A stretch of DNA of 64,000 nt, taken from contig OY821519.1 of NCBI GenBank assembly GCA_963682025.1, positions 167,274,479-167,338,478 on the forward strand, given 5' to 3'. Position numbers and translations under genes: made by a program. A model generated the notes under the pieces. It was not told where the DNA came from. It did not search any database and was given only the letters and a program-made list of their open reading frames with translations. The stretch comes from Cordilura impudica. Lineage: Eukaryota > Arthropoda > Insecta > Diptera > Scathophagidae. Positions 32,808 to 43,855 of the stretch are shown piece by piece (position 1 is the stretch's first letter; each line of letters starts with the position of its first letter).

Positions 32808-33674
32808 TTAATTTTTTAGGTGCGATTTATGATTTTTTTTATTTTCTGGTGTAGTTATTGTTACTTCATTGTCTTCTCCAACAATTTGTTTAATGAATAA
32901 GGGTTTATCCTTACCCTTGATTTGTTTATTCTTTTTAAATACTACATCTCCCGTATTATATTTCTTTGGTTTCTTTTTTTTTAAATTTTGCCGATAAAGC
33001 TGTATTTTTTGGTTTCTAGTGATCTCATTTCTTAAATCGTTGTTGACGATTTCTCTGAAATTAGTCAAGTTTTGATAATTTATTCTTTCAGTTCCACCGA
33101 AGAATATATCGGCCGGTTTTCTTTTGGTTACGGAGTGTACTATGTTGTTGTATCTGTCTACCGTGATATTGATTAATTCCTTCATTGATAAGTTTGAATA
33201 TTCTTCACGGAGACATCTAAGCATTTCTATAATAGTGGAATGAACCCTTTCTATAGTCCCGTTTACCTCACTTTTCTGAGGAGGCGCAAAATATGTTTTG
33301 ATCCCCAAACCTTCTATATCATTTAGAACAATTGGACTGATGAAGCTGCATTCATTATCCATTACTATTGTTTTTGGAGCAGAAAAAAAATGAAGAACTT
33401 TTATGATTTTTTCCCTAATGTACAGGACTGATTTGTTCTTAATGTGAAAGAATTTTGCATATTTGGAAAACTTATCGACACATGTGATGAATTTCTCGCC
33501 TTTTATCTCCATTATGTCAATGTGTACAATTTCAGTTGGATAAGATGGGATTGGAGTAGGTTGTAGTTCGGGGTTTGGAGGATGCCTATCATATTTATTC
33601 CTAATACATATCTCACATGTTTTTGTAAAATCTTTAATAAGTTTTGTCATTTTTGGAAAATAATAATTCTCCAA
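32808..33674 (-). pseudogene. Integrase of the minus-strand errantivirus
   Basis: The 288-aa frame carries CEICIRNK of the zinc finger, HIDIMEIKG (first Asp), IVMDNECSF (second Asp) and VNGTIERVHSTIIEML (Glu), so the catalytic triad is encoded. The C-terminal part has the GDVVFKKN module. The two His of the zinc finger lie upstream in another frame, after a stop at 33740. The gene is therefore split from RT by a stop and a frameshift within about 70 bases. Confidence 0.85.
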
Positions 33675-33739
33675 GATTTGTTCCTTGTTTTCTTTGGGTT
33701 CCTATGAGCCCTTTTGTGCTCATTTTTTATAATTATAAA

Positions 33740-35695
33740 TTATTTTTCCTCATCTGTTATATCTTCTACTACTCTTTGTGTGATTCTTATCTTAAACTTT
33801 GAAAAATGCTCTTTGAAAATTTTTTGCAATATCATGATTTTTTCCTCCGGTATTTTTATTCCATTAATAATATTGGGATTAAGTTTTTCTTTCAACACTT
33901 TAATAAGTGTATGTTCGTTCAGGTTTTTCATTTTAATATAGTGCCTCTGGAAATTTGCATGTGGACTTTCAAAATGGCTTGTTTTCAAGTCGCTCGATAT
34001 TATTATTTGATTCCAAAAAACATTGATTGGCACTTCACAATGGTGTATTAAATCTGTGCCATCCTCCTCACCACTATGCTGAGAACAATCCGATGAAGTG
34101 AGCACATTTACCTCTGGTGATATTCGGGAAAGAGCATCTGCCACGATGTTCGTTCTGCCAGGTTTATATATTAACTTATAATTGTACTCTTCTATCCTAG
34201 CTTTCCATCGTTTAAGTTTCGCATTATTGTTGGCGTTACTTAGTGCAAAAGTCAGTGGTTGGTGGTCTATTAAAATTTTTATTTCCCTGGCACCATACAA
34301 ATAACTGCGAAGTTTATCGAGGGACCATATTATGGCCAACATTTCCTTTTCTATGGTTGAATAATTTTCTTCGGTTTTATTTAAGGATCTGGACAAGTAT
34401 GTAATTGGACGGTCTTTTCCAATCTCGCCTTGAGAAAGAACAGCCCCAAGAGCAAATTTAGAGGCGTCGGTAGTTAGAATAAATGGCTTTTCAAAATCTG
34501 GGAAAGCCAGAATCTCTGATGACATTAATAGTTCTTTCAAGTTTTTAAAGGATTCGATGGCTTTAACATCTAAACTGATGGTAACACGTTTCGACTGGTT
34601 TGCCTTGATTTGTGCATTTAGTCCTCTAGTGAGATTTGTAAGAGGTTTTGCCACAGCTGCAAAATCTTTAATGAATCTTCTATAGTAAGATGCTAGTCCA
34701 AGGAAACTTTTTAGGTCTTTTAGATTTTTAGGAACCGGAATTCGTTGTATTGCGGAGATTTTACCTGGGTCTGGTTGTATGCCTTGTTGAGATACTGTAT
34801 GTCCGAGAAATTCTACGCTTGTCTTTAGAAACTTAGATTTCTCAAAATTCAGTTTCAGATTGGCCCTTTTCAGGAGAGAAAAAACTTTTTTCAGATTTTT
34901 GATATGTTCAGTTTTATCTTTGCCAAACACTATGATGTCGTCGATATAGACATAACATGCTTTTCCAAGTATTGGTAAGAGCACATCATTCATCATACGC
35001 TGAAATATCGAAGGCGCATTTTTAAGCCCAAAAGGTAATCGCACAAACTCGAATTTCCCATTGTTTGTGGAAAATGCTGTTTTTTCAATATCGCTCTCCT
35101 TCATCCTAATTTGATGGAATCGAGAGGTTAGATCCAATGTAGTGAAGTAACTGCTATCCCCTAAATTGGAAAGTGTAGTGTTAATGTCCGGTATTGGGTA
35201 CGTGTCGGGTATAGTGACAGCGTTAAGACGTTTGAAATCTATAACAACTCTATACTGTTTTTCTCCATTCGCCTTTGGGTTTTTTGCAACTACCCACAGG
35301 GGTGAGTTGTATGGACTTTTTGATGGTCTTAATATACCGTCTTTAATCATTTGGGTTATCTGGCTTTCTACTTCGTGTCTGAGATGACTAGGGTAAGGAT
35401 ACGATTTTGTGTAAATTGGTTCATCTGTCGATGTTCTGATCTCTGCACGAACGTTTGTTTCGATGATGCCACTATTTGAAACTGGTCCAAACAGTTCCCT
35501 GTATTCATTTATTAGTTTTTCTGTATCCTTGTCATCATGGTTTATTGCCTCAATGCAATTAACTTGTTTCGATATTCTGGATTTAAGTTGGATTGTTGCG
35601 CCATTACCCAATTTTAGTATATTATTTTTCCTGTCAATTATTACCTCTAGTTGCTTAAGAGTATCGTCACCTATAATTCCGTCAAATGATTGCAA
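33740..35695 (-). CDS. Reverse transcriptase/RNase H of the minus-strand errantivirus, open 651-aa frame
   Basis: The frame starts in the protease C-terminus (GIIGDDTL) and runs through RT fingers (SPLWVVAKNP), palm (TTLDLTSRFHQI) and catalytic YIDD at 34937-34948. RNase H follows (LTTDASKFALGAVLSQ, ENYSTIEKEMLAI, TNIVADALSR). It would copy viral RNA inside particles. Within this block no stop is seen. The upstream protease start and the downstream integrase are in other frames, so the whole polyprotein is not continuous. Confidence 0.88.
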   Translation of the reverse strand: MQSFDGIIGDDTLKQLEVIIDRKNNILKLGNGATIQLKSRISKQVNCIEAINHDDKDTEKLINEYRELFGPVSNSGIIETNVRAEIRTSTDEPIYTKSYPYPSHLRHEVESQITQMIKDGILRPSKSPYNSPLWVVAKNPKANGEKQYRVVIDFKRLNAVTIPDTYPIPDINTTLSNLGDSSYFTTLDLTSRFHQIRMKESDIEKTAFSTNNGKFEFVRLPFGLKNAPSIFQRMMNDVLLPILGKACYVYIDDIIVFGKDKTEHIKNLKKVFSLLKRANLKLNFEKSKFLKTSVEFLGHTVSQQGIQPDPGKISAIQRIPVPKNLKDLKSFLGLASYYRRFIKDFAAVAKPLTNLTRGLNAQIKANQSKRVTISLDVKAIESFKNLKELLMSSEILAFPDFEKPFILTTDASKFALGAVLSQGEIGKDRPITYLSRSLNKTEENYSTIEKEMLAIIWSLDKLRSYLYGAREIKILIDHQPLTFALSNANNNAKLKRWKARIEEYNYKLIYKPGRTNIVADALSRISPEVNVLTSSDCSQHSGEEDGTDLIHHCEVPINVFWNQIIISSDLKTSHFESPHANFQRHYIKMKNLNEHTLIKVLKEKLNPNIINGIKIPEEKIMILQKIFKEHFSKFKIRITQRVVEDITDEEK

Positions 35696-35699
35696 ACCG

Positions 35700-35915
35700 G
35701 GAAGAACAAAAAAGGTAAGATCTTTCTCTATACCAAGGTTCTTAAAAATTTTCCTACGACTTTTCGAGTAATCAAGGCTTGACCTGTTGCTGATCGTATT
35801 TTAAATATGGACTCTACAGGTTTAGAATTATATCCGATGGTCTCAGAAACAAAATTTTTATTGGCCCCTGTGTCCACTAAAAATTCTAAGATTTGACCAT
35901 CCTTGGAAGTAAGTT
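35700..35915 (-). pseudogene. Protease start of the minus-strand errantivirus
   Basis: The retropepsin motif LVDTGANKN is encoded around 35860-35890 in a frame different from both the gag frame upstream and the pol frame downstream. A stop occurs before 35700. A gag-pol frame change is normal in this group, but the second change is a lesion. Confidence 0.7.
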
Positions 35916-37124
35916 CTAGGTATGGAAGGCTAGAGAGGCTTCCGTCATAAAATTTAACTCGTTTTCTTCGTGATCCAAGTATTCTTCTTCTTCGGGATTC
36001 TCTTCATATTGTTCGTCTTGAACTTCGTTGCAATCTGGGAACTGTTCTATATCTTCCGTAGTATCCGTATAAAACAACCGCTGTTGTTTTCGAGGGATGT
36101 TAGAGCTATAAGCGGAATTGGGAAGAGGTGATTTTTCTGGTCTATTCATATAATTAAGTCGATGAGATGTTATAGAGGAACCAATTTCCATTGGTATAGA
36201 TGGTTTAGGCTGAATGGGCCTAGGTGGTGGAATATGTTGTGTGTGTGTCTGAAATGGCGTATTATAAATACGAATTCTCTCATTTGGATTAAGTTTCTTT
36301 AGGGGTATTGTTGGCTCATTTAAGTTCCCGTTTCTATACATTTGGTTAATTGGTGAAGTTATATTATTTGGGTAACGTGGGTGAATAGAGGTGTTCCTAA
36401 AATTCATATTTTGAAACTCAAGGCATGACGTGTATGCTTCTGGTAACGTTTTCGGTTTTTGGATCGCAAGCATCCTTGAAACATCTCCATTAATACCTCT
36501 AATAAAAATATCTAAGGCTCTGTTCCTATAGCTCGATATTAAAGCTTCAACAGTTTCCCCTGAATAGTTATCTGTTTTAATTTTATTTATAATAAGTGAG
36601 AGCTGGTGGTTAACTCTCGCATAAAACTCGTCGATGGTATTATTTCTTTGATGCATGACGCTAAGCTCATATTCTAATGTCTGAATATCTCTCTTATCGG
36701 CATAGTGTAGGGACAGGCAGTTTTTTATCTTTTCCCAACTTTCGTCAAAAATGTTGTATGAGATTAATGCTGTGTTTGCAGGACCCCTAACTTTTTGTCG
36801 AATGTGTTGTAGGATTGCCCTATAGATTGGTTTTTGTCTGACAATTTCATAGTCTTTCAAAATGGACTCCACATTGTGGATCCATGAAATGTATTGGACA
36901 GGATTGCCATCGAAGATCTGTAAATCCCTAACACAATCTGGGAGTTTCCTAATATCTTGAAGATCTGTCTCTGTTCGTGGAACAGGAAGTGACATCTCTT
37001 CTGTCAAGGGGCGGTTAATAACATTTTCTACATTCCCTAGTCTAATACTCAAAATCTTAACCTGTTCAATCTGGGCATTAAGTGCTCCAGTAAGTTGTGT
37101 AATGGCCTCTTTTATCTGGTCCAT
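35916..37124 (-). CDS. Gag of the minus-strand errantivirus, 402 aa
   Basis: The frame opens at an ATG at 37124. Residues about 70-240 form a capsid-like domain (FDGNPVQYISWIHNVESIL, LHYADKRDIQTLEYEL, FIRGINGDVSRML). A Pro/Asn-rich region with PMEIGS and an acidic C-terminus (EENPEEEEYLDHEE) follow. No CCHC knuckle is present, as is usual for errantivirus Gags. The related Gag remains at 60050-61400 share these motifs. It is open over the expected length. Confidence 0.85.
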   Translation of the reverse strand: MDQIKEAITQLTGALNAQIEQVKILSIRLGNVENVINRPLTEEMSLPVPRTETDLQDIRKLPDCVRDLQIFDGNPVQYISWIHNVESILKDYEIVRQKPIYRAILQHIRQKVRGPANTALISYNIFDESWEKIKNCLSLHYADKRDIQTLEYELSVMHQRNNTIDEFYARVNHQLSLIINKIKTDNYSGETVEALISSYRNRALDIFIRGINGDVSRMLAIQKPKTLPEAYTSCLEFQNMNFRNTSIHPRYPNNITSPINQMYRNGNLNEPTIPLKKLNPNERIRIYNTPFQTHTQHIPPPRPIQPKPSIPMEIGSSITSHRLNYMNRPEKSPLPNSAYSSNIPRKQQRLFYTDTTEDIEQFPDCNEVQDEQYEENPEEEEYLDHEENELNFMTEASLAFHT

Positions 37125-37968
37125 TTCTAAAAAAGCTATATTTGAAATGTGTGTTCAGTGTATTCACAATATTAAATATTCCTTAGCTTTAAAAATGTGT
37201 GGGCATTAATAATTTTCTATATAATTTATAATTTGTGTTTTTTTTAATTTAAAATTATTTATAGTTGAGTTTCTTCTATAAGTTATATGTTTTAGTTTTG
37301 AACAATTTCATAAAGGTTTGTTTACGTTATTTATAATTTGTGTCTTTTTTACAGTTTTTTTTGTTAATTACTCGTACTCTTGATTTTACAAATGAGTTTA
37401 AAATAATTTAATTTTTACAATTTGTGCCTTCTTTTGGCAATTTTTAAAATATATAAGTTGCTTTTACAATTACGTTTCTATTTTTTCTTTTAAATAATTT
37501 CATAAAGTTTGATTACAACTTACAATAATAATAATATCAGCATGCCGCTCGGGATTGGTGTATTCTCCTTTTCGCTTCCTACTAGGGTACCCCTTCTCCA
37601 CTGGTAACTGATGTGAGTCCTTTGTCCTTCCACAAATGTTTTTGGTGAACACGATTTAGTTCACTACTTAGCGTGTTTTATTTTTAAGGTTCAATGTTGA
37701 CACGCCTTTAAGTCACTATTAACGTTAGTGTTTATGTACAAGTTTTCAAGCCAATTTTTATGCTTTTCGTTGCCTTTAATCACAGTGTTACTCAATAAAA
37801 ACTTTTTTTTTGCACTGTTTAACGCGTTTTTTTTTTTTTTTTTTTTTTTTTAAGTTATTTTGGAACGCGTGTTTAGTTACTTTTTCAAAATTAATTTTTC
37901 TCGTTAATTCTTAATCTTTCACACTATTGATTTAAGTTTTACACTCGGGTTTTTAAGACTTTTTTAAG
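37125..37968 (-). other. 5' leader of the minus-strand errantivirus
   Basis: AT-rich non-coding sequence between the primer site and gag, with a poly-T run of about 27 bases near 37827-37852. Nothing else was recognised. Confidence 0.6.
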
Positions 37969-37980
37969 CTCGGGCGCCAA
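37969..37980 (-). promoter_or_regulatory. Primer-binding site of the minus-strand errantivirus
   Basis: On the minus strand TGGCGCCCGAGC follows the end of the 5' LTR. TGGCGCCC is the core complementary to tRNA-Lys-type 3' ends. The tRNA identity is inferred. Confidence 0.7.
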
Positions 37981-37981
37981 T

Positions 37982-38532
37982 AAACGATTGTGGTTGTGGA
38001 TGCAAAATAGAACTAACTTCTTTATTGAATATTTGTTTCTTTTATATAAAAATTTACTTAAGTTTACATTACAATTGATTTTTTATAAACAATTAGGTTT
38101 TGCTTAAATATTGTTGTGTTGTTTTGTTGTTGTATATTTTGTGTCAGCTAGAATGGTGTTGGTAACAATTTTGTTTATTGATTTTTTATAACTTATTTAG
38201 GTTTTGCTTACTTAATAAATATTATTGGTGTCGTCAATTAAACTATGTTGTGTTGTTTTGTTGTTGTGTATTTTGTGTCAGCTAGAATGGTGTTGGTAAC
38301 AATTTTGGTTATTGATTTTTTATAACTTAATTTTAATAAATATTATTGGTGTCGTTAATTGAACTATGTTGTGTTTGTTTTGTTGTTGTGTATTTTGTGT
38401 CAGCTAGAATTGAATGGTGTTGGTTACTGAACTCTGTTGTGTTCAGTTGTTGTTGTGTAGTTTGAGTCAGCTAGAATTAAATGGTGCCGGTAACTGAACT
38501 CTGTTCAGTTTCAATTTAAGTGCAAATTATTA
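37982..38532 (-). repeat. 5' LTR of the minus-strand errantivirus, outer end truncated
   Basis: It matches 30734-31284 with about seven substitutions. The last 25-odd bases present in the other LTR (through GTTAACT) are missing, and the fold-back arm begins within about 10 bases. Confidence 0.87.
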
Positions 38533-38540
38533 TTACAATT

Positions 38541-38720
38541 TATTGCTGAAATCCGATGACAAGTAAAAAAGTTATGTACAAATCAAAGTCAAAGCTTTGT
38601 CGGTCCATAACTCGGAAAATAGGCTCGACCGCAAAAAAAATATTTCTCCTAAATAACACCAAAAGCCCTATCCCCTCCAAAAAATTAAACAAATTGGGGA
38701 GTAGCCTCTAAGCTAGACTT
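38541..38720. repeat. Outer part of the right fold-back arm
   Basis: It is the inverse of 29599-29779, including the ATTTCTCCTAAAT and GGGGAGTAGCC stretches. Its separation from the inner arm by 8.3 kb shows that the errantivirus and flanking piece were inserted into, or recombined with, this arm. Confidence 0.82.
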
Positions 38721-38991
38721 AAGCCTAAGTTTTTTGTGAAATTCTTCCTGAATAATTGTAAAAAAAATTATGTAAATACTTAAAAGTAAATGATAAATAA
38801 AAAATTAGCATATTTCTTACCTTTTCTCCAATATTTATAAATTTTATGTATATATATGTTAAGCAACTCAATTTAAATATGTATTTCACATCAATCTCAA
38901 TTGTGAGCAAATTTGACAGTTCAATTTCAAAACTTCTCACATGCCTATTTTACAGAAACACTTTTTTCTCATTTTTCCAATAAATGTGAGA

Positions 38992-39019
38992 AAAAACGTT
39001 GCGAGACAGCAACGTTTTT
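38992..39019. repeat. Perfect 11-bp stem hairpin
   Basis: AAAAACGTTGC, the loop GAGACA and GCAACGTTTTT form an exact stem-loop upstream of the CR1-like LINE. Apart from this, 38721-39360 holds only AT-rich sequence, possibly the LINE 5' UTR. Confidence 0.7.
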
Positions 39020-39361
39020 CAGAAAAAGCATTAATTTATTTATTTATTTTTTTTCTAAAACGAGTTCGTGGCGAGAGGTCGTGTATTTCCAAATCGTTCA
39101 CAAAAAGTGAAATTCTCTCAGTTTAGAAGTGTCTAAAAAATCTGAAAAAGTGATATATAAGTGCTCTTAAAAAATCATATTTAAAGCGATAAAAACGCTG
39201 AATAAAGGCATTTTCCAAAACATTACTTAAAATTAAATATATACACACAAAATTGTTTTTCATAAACAAATAATATTCTTATATTATACATACGCACAAC
39301 AAAACATAATAAGAAAACAAATCACCAAAAACTAAATAAAACAAATAAAATCAGTCATAAT

Positions 39362-40376
39362 GCTGAAACAATAATCTGCAGTCAATGCAACTCCAAAATT
39401 TTAACAACAACTTGTGTGAAATGTTCAAACTGTAACTCTTCATACCACTTCTCCCCTTGTTGTTCAATAAGCGAAAAAGCTTACAACAGTATGGTTAATG
39501 TCAAAAAATCCGACTGGAGATGTCATCGGTGCAAAGTTCGAACAAGGTCTTTATCGAACAACGCATATCAAGCCATAGTGTTTGAAGATGCATCCCAGCA
39601 AAAAAAACAGAGAGAAATTGATGAGGAGAGTAATAGTTCTAGCAAAAATTTAGAGACTCGCAAACACTAAACTCGTTAAACTCAGGATTATTGTACAATC
39701 TGAATTAAAAGAAATATAAACATCAATCGAATTACTAAATAATACTGTCAGTGTAAATAATGCACAAAACTCCAATGTAATAAATGAATTAAAAAATTAT
39801 ATTACAGCAATGGCCTCCTCTGTATCAACACTGGCTACAGAAGCGAGCGATTTATACGAAAGAGAAGCCAAACAAGATCAAAAAATAAATCAAATAGATA
39901 CCGCAGTGAATAAAATAGATCAAACATTAATTAAAAATAATATAGAAATTAAAACCGTTAATCCAGATATGAATGTAAATGAAATAATAAAAACAATAGC
40001 TGCCTCACTAGATGTCGAAATAGATAACTTTGACATCAACAATGCGTATCGTGTCAAAAAGGCTTCAAACAAAACAATAATCGAATTTACAACCTTAAAT
40101 AAGAAAAAAGAGCTTCTGAGTAAAATTAAACGCCACAGAATTGATGCAAGGATCATTAACAAAGATACTAATGAAAACAAATTTATATACATAAATGATC
40201 AACTTACAACATATTATAGACGTCTACTCTGGACTGCCAAAACCAAGGCTAAGGAATGTGGCTGGAAGTTCGTCTGGGTTCGAAGTTGTACTGTATGCGC
40301 ACGAAAAAATGAAACTTCTTCACTAATAATGATTAACAATAGTGCCGATATAGAATTAATAAATAATGAAAATTAA
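39362..40376 (+). pseudogene. ORF1 of the CR1-like LINE (PHD-like finger plus FP-type domain)
   Basis: The first part (39380-39535) has a Cys/His array, VKCSNCNSSYHFSPCC followed by WRCHRCK, matching a PHD-type zinc finger. After a frameshift near 39660 and a stop near 39718, the frame 39810-40376 carries a coiled coil and then a domain resembling the FP25K-like C-terminal fold seen in many insect LINE ORF1 proteins (NNAYRVKKASNKTIIEF to YINDQLTTYYRRLLWTAKTKAKE). ORF1 proteins bind element RNA. The broken frame makes this a relic. Confidence 0.7.
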
Positions 40377-40479
40377 AAATAAAATATAAATAAAATTCTC
40401 TTTCACTAAACAAAAATAAATAAAAATATTTTTTTTTTATTTAAAAAAATTTTTATTGTTAAAAGTTAAATAAAATAAA

Positions 40480-43400
40480 AAATGAATTCACACAAACTTT
40501 AACGTTTGATCACTTTAATCAAATAGATAGTAAACATTTAAGTTATCCCTTCACTGTAATATGCTCACTAAGAAAATATTTCCACACATTTTTAACAGCA
40601 ATAAACAATATTATAGAAAAAATCCAGTTCGTAATTCTTGTCGAAACAAATATAAAAAACGAAGAAAATCGGTTTTACAATATTCGTGGTTTTAAACCTA
40701 CTTTTTTAAACAGAGAAAACAGCAAAGGCGGTGGTATATGTAGTAGTATATGTTAGAGAAAATATTAACCACAAATCAACATAAAAACCATCTCTTTCGA
40801 GTTTATACATTTAGAAGTCGAAATAAATAATAAACTCTTCTCCCTACTAGCAATCTACCGTCAACCCAAAAAAAAAAATAACAATGTATTTTATCATAGA
40901 ACTCGAACAAATCTTACAACAAGTTTGTAACAAAAGAAACATAGTTATCATGGGTGGTATTAATATTGATATTCTATGTGAAAATAATATAGTAACAAAA
41001 TATACCGACATGTTTATGTCAAACGGGTTGCAGAGTGTAATAAACGAAACAACACGCATCGACATAAGGAGAAACACACAAACATGTATCGATCACTGTC
41101 TTGTTAAAAATGTACGAACTCAAATATCAGTTAGTGCAGCAGTAATCAGAACATCAATATCTGACCGCTTTTCTACTTTCTGTTGTATCGAACATGATTC
41201 ATCAAATAATGTAAAAAACCAGTGGCTCCCAACCATCTCTCGTGAAGAGACATACACAAATACTCTTAAAGTAAATAAATTTATAAATGAAACAAATTTG
41301 AGTAATTTAATTGTGCAAAATAACATAAATATTCTTTATAATAATATTCACAAACAGTTTAAGGAAATTTACGAAAAATCCAAAACAAATAAAAAACAAC
41401 CCGTGGATCAACGATGAACTAGTGAAGTGCTGTGAACACAGGGATAAACTTTATAAAAAATGGTTAAATAATAAAAGAAATCAGAAACTTTTTAAATAAG
41501 AAAATTTTATTCGAAAAAAATAAGTATTACAGACAAAAATTTGTCGAACATCGTAATAATTCGCGAATAACCTGGCAACTGATAAATGAGATAAATGGTA
41601 AGAGTCTTAATAGCATTGATGATGTAATTTTAAAAAATTTCAAAAATCATAATTTTGAAATTATATTGCAAAACTTAGCCATTAATTTTAAAGAAACCGT
41701 TTTAAAAATAATCCACTCATGTGATGTGAAAACAAATATTAACCCGGAAATGACACTACCCAATTCGTTATATATAGAAGAAACAACCGATGAAGAAATT
41801 TTTAATATACTAATAAGACTTAACGAGAGCAAAGGTACAGGTATCGATGGAATTAGACTCAAAGATATTAAACATAATGCTTTAGTATTAACACCAATAT
41901 TAACTAGTCTAATAAATCAAAGTATAAATTCTTCAATTGTCCCAAAATTATTAAAAACGTCTGTTATAAGGCCCATATACAAAAGCGGTAAAACAGACGA
42001 TGTCAATAACTATAGACCAATAGCCATACTATCGGTCATAGAAAAGGTATTGGAAGAAGTTATTGTAAAAAGACTCAATGGATTCTTACAAAAATACAAA
42101 ATAATAAATTCAAATCAATACGGTTTCCAAAAAGATAAGAATATAAATCAACTACTTGGTAAATTTGCTGATACCGTAAATAATGCCCTTAGTGAGGTTA
42201 AACACTGTCTAGTACTATTTATCGATTTTAGTAAGGCTTTCAATACTAACAAGAATTGGAATACGCGGAAAATTTGGTCCTGGTTTGCAGATTACCTAAA
42301 TCTGCGAACTTATCGAGTAAAAATTAATAAGAAAAGTAGTGACGAAATCAAATGACATTACGGAGTTCCACAAGGATCAAAACTAAGCCCGCTGTTATAC
42401 CTAGTCTGTGCAAACGATATGCTCAATAACCTAAAAGATACATATGCTTATGCTGATGACACAGCAGTCGTTGTAATAGACAAAAATATCGAAACTGCTA
42501 CAAAAACCATGCGGAATCAACTTGATATAGCATCTAAATGGTGCCATGATAATGGCCTAGTGATAAACGCCTCCAAAACAAAATTGATGCACATCAGGCA
42601 ACCAAACATAAAACAAATCAACATCAAACTAAATTCCACGACATAAAATGCATACACAACAAAACAAATGACCCAAATGATGATTGTAATACTAACAGTG
42701 AACTAGTAACAAATCACAAATATCTAGGAGTATATGTAGATGATACATTTAAATGGAAAACGCACATAAACAAGCTACAAAAGAAACTACTCATTGTACC
42801 ACCTCAGTTATGCAGCATCGGTTAGAGTACTTCGACAAGCATACTTTTCGCTAGCAGAATGCTATATACGACACGGTATATCGGCTTGTGGAAACTCCTC
42901 TCATTGCAAGAGTCTCCAGCAAACACACAATCGCTTGCTTAAAATGTTATTCAACAATCAACGTTCTACTCAAAATAATGGAAACGTTGCCAATTTTAAT
43001 ATCAAAAACAACGTCGACAACCTAGAATCATCGAACAATAACACACAAAATAGCAGCATGAGCAGCAGCATTATAATGAACATCAAAACTAATATCACAC
43101 CAACTGCAACTAATAACTACAGCACCAATTACCACAATCCACATCATAGAAACCTACAGATACTTGTTAGCAACGACAACACATCTGCCAACAATCCTAA
43201 TACCAACAACAACGTAAACAATTTAGAAACGTTAGACAGTAACACACAAAATACCACCAACAATTTCAACATAATGGACATTGCAAATAATTTCACACCA
43301 ATTGAATCTTATAACATCAACACCAGAAACTACAATTCACAACCACCAGATACCAGCTAGCAACAACAACAACACATCTGCCAACAACACAATCAACAAA

Positions 43401-43690
43401 CGATCTAATAATCTTCCACGTGAACTTAAAGTACTAAATATCAGGAATATATATCGCTTAACAATTTTAACAGAATTGAGCGTCTCCCAGCTACTACAAC
43501 CTATTGACCATCCATACAGCACACGACTTCGCGCAGAAATCGATTTAAGGTAGATACTATCAAAAACAGTTACGGGGACCGAACCTTGAAAGTAACCTTA
43601 CCAAAGATCTACAATGAATTGCCAGGAAACATAAGAAACATTACAAATAAATATAAAATAAAAAAATTTATAAAAATTTTTTCGTATCCT
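40480..43690 (+). pseudogene. ORF2 (endonuclease/RT) of the CR1-like LINE
   Basis: The endonuclease region (40500-41400) is heavily broken but shows VILVETNIKN, IVIMGGINID and CIDHCLV. The RT shows GIDGIRLKDIK, YRPIAILSVIEKVLEEV, LFIDFSKAFN, GVPQGSKLSPLLYLV, and YADD at 42449-42460. After WCHDNGLVINASKTKLMH the frame breaks again. The C-terminal part (42794-43553) includes an Asn-rich insertion with an internal duplication and ends with NLPRELK and STRLRAEIDLR-type motifs. It is non-functional. Confidence 0.75.
43007..43395 (+). repeat. About 200-bp tandem duplication in an Asn-rich part of LINE ORF2
   Basis: ACAACGT(C/A)(G/A)ACAA opens each unit at about 43007 and 43207, and CAACACATCTGCCAACAA closes them at about 43180 and 43375. 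Translated, each unit reads NNVxNLE...NTQN... and is rich in Asn, Thr and Ser. Confidence 0.75.
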
Positions 43691-43855
43691 CGCAATGAAT
43701 TTCTTGAATTATTAATTATAGCAAATAGTATTATTTACCTCAGACAAGCCATAAAGCTTCGCGGGTTTTTTCTCTTCCTGTTAGTTATAAGAATAAAATG
43801 TACATATTACATAAATTTGAATTTAAAATTTAAATAAATAAAAAAAAACCAATTA

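Larger units (their letters stand above)
30734..38532 (-). mobile_element. Errantivirus-like (gypsy-type, env-bearing) LTR element
   Basis: The 7.8-kb minus-strand element has LTRs at 37982-38532 (5') and 30734-31310 (3'), a TGGCGCCC-type primer site, gag, protease, pol, integrase and an env gene. The 3' LTR begins AGTTAAC after a G-rich polypurine tract, as in the gypsy group. The LTRs show about seven differences over 550 bp, so the insertion is fairly young. The outer 25-30 bases of the 5' LTR are missing, no TSD is visible, and the pol and env frames are broken. It is an old proviral copy in an insect genome. Confidence 0.88.
39130..43855 (+). mobile_element. Decayed CR1-like non-LTR retrotransposon
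   Basis: Two ORF regions in tandem are visible: ORF1 with a PHD-like finger and an FP-type domain, and ORF2 with endonuclease, RT and an Asn-rich C-terminus. The sequence ends in an AATAAATAAA-rich tail near 43850. CR1/jockey-type affiliation is inferred from ORF1 domain composition and RT style. Neither end could be fixed by a TSD. Many stops and frameshifts are present. Confidence 0.75.

Noticed and set aside
33714..34051. Plus-strand frames of 75 and 81 aa rich in Phe and Ile
   Set aside because: They are antisense to the errantivirus pol and typical of AT-rich shadow frames.
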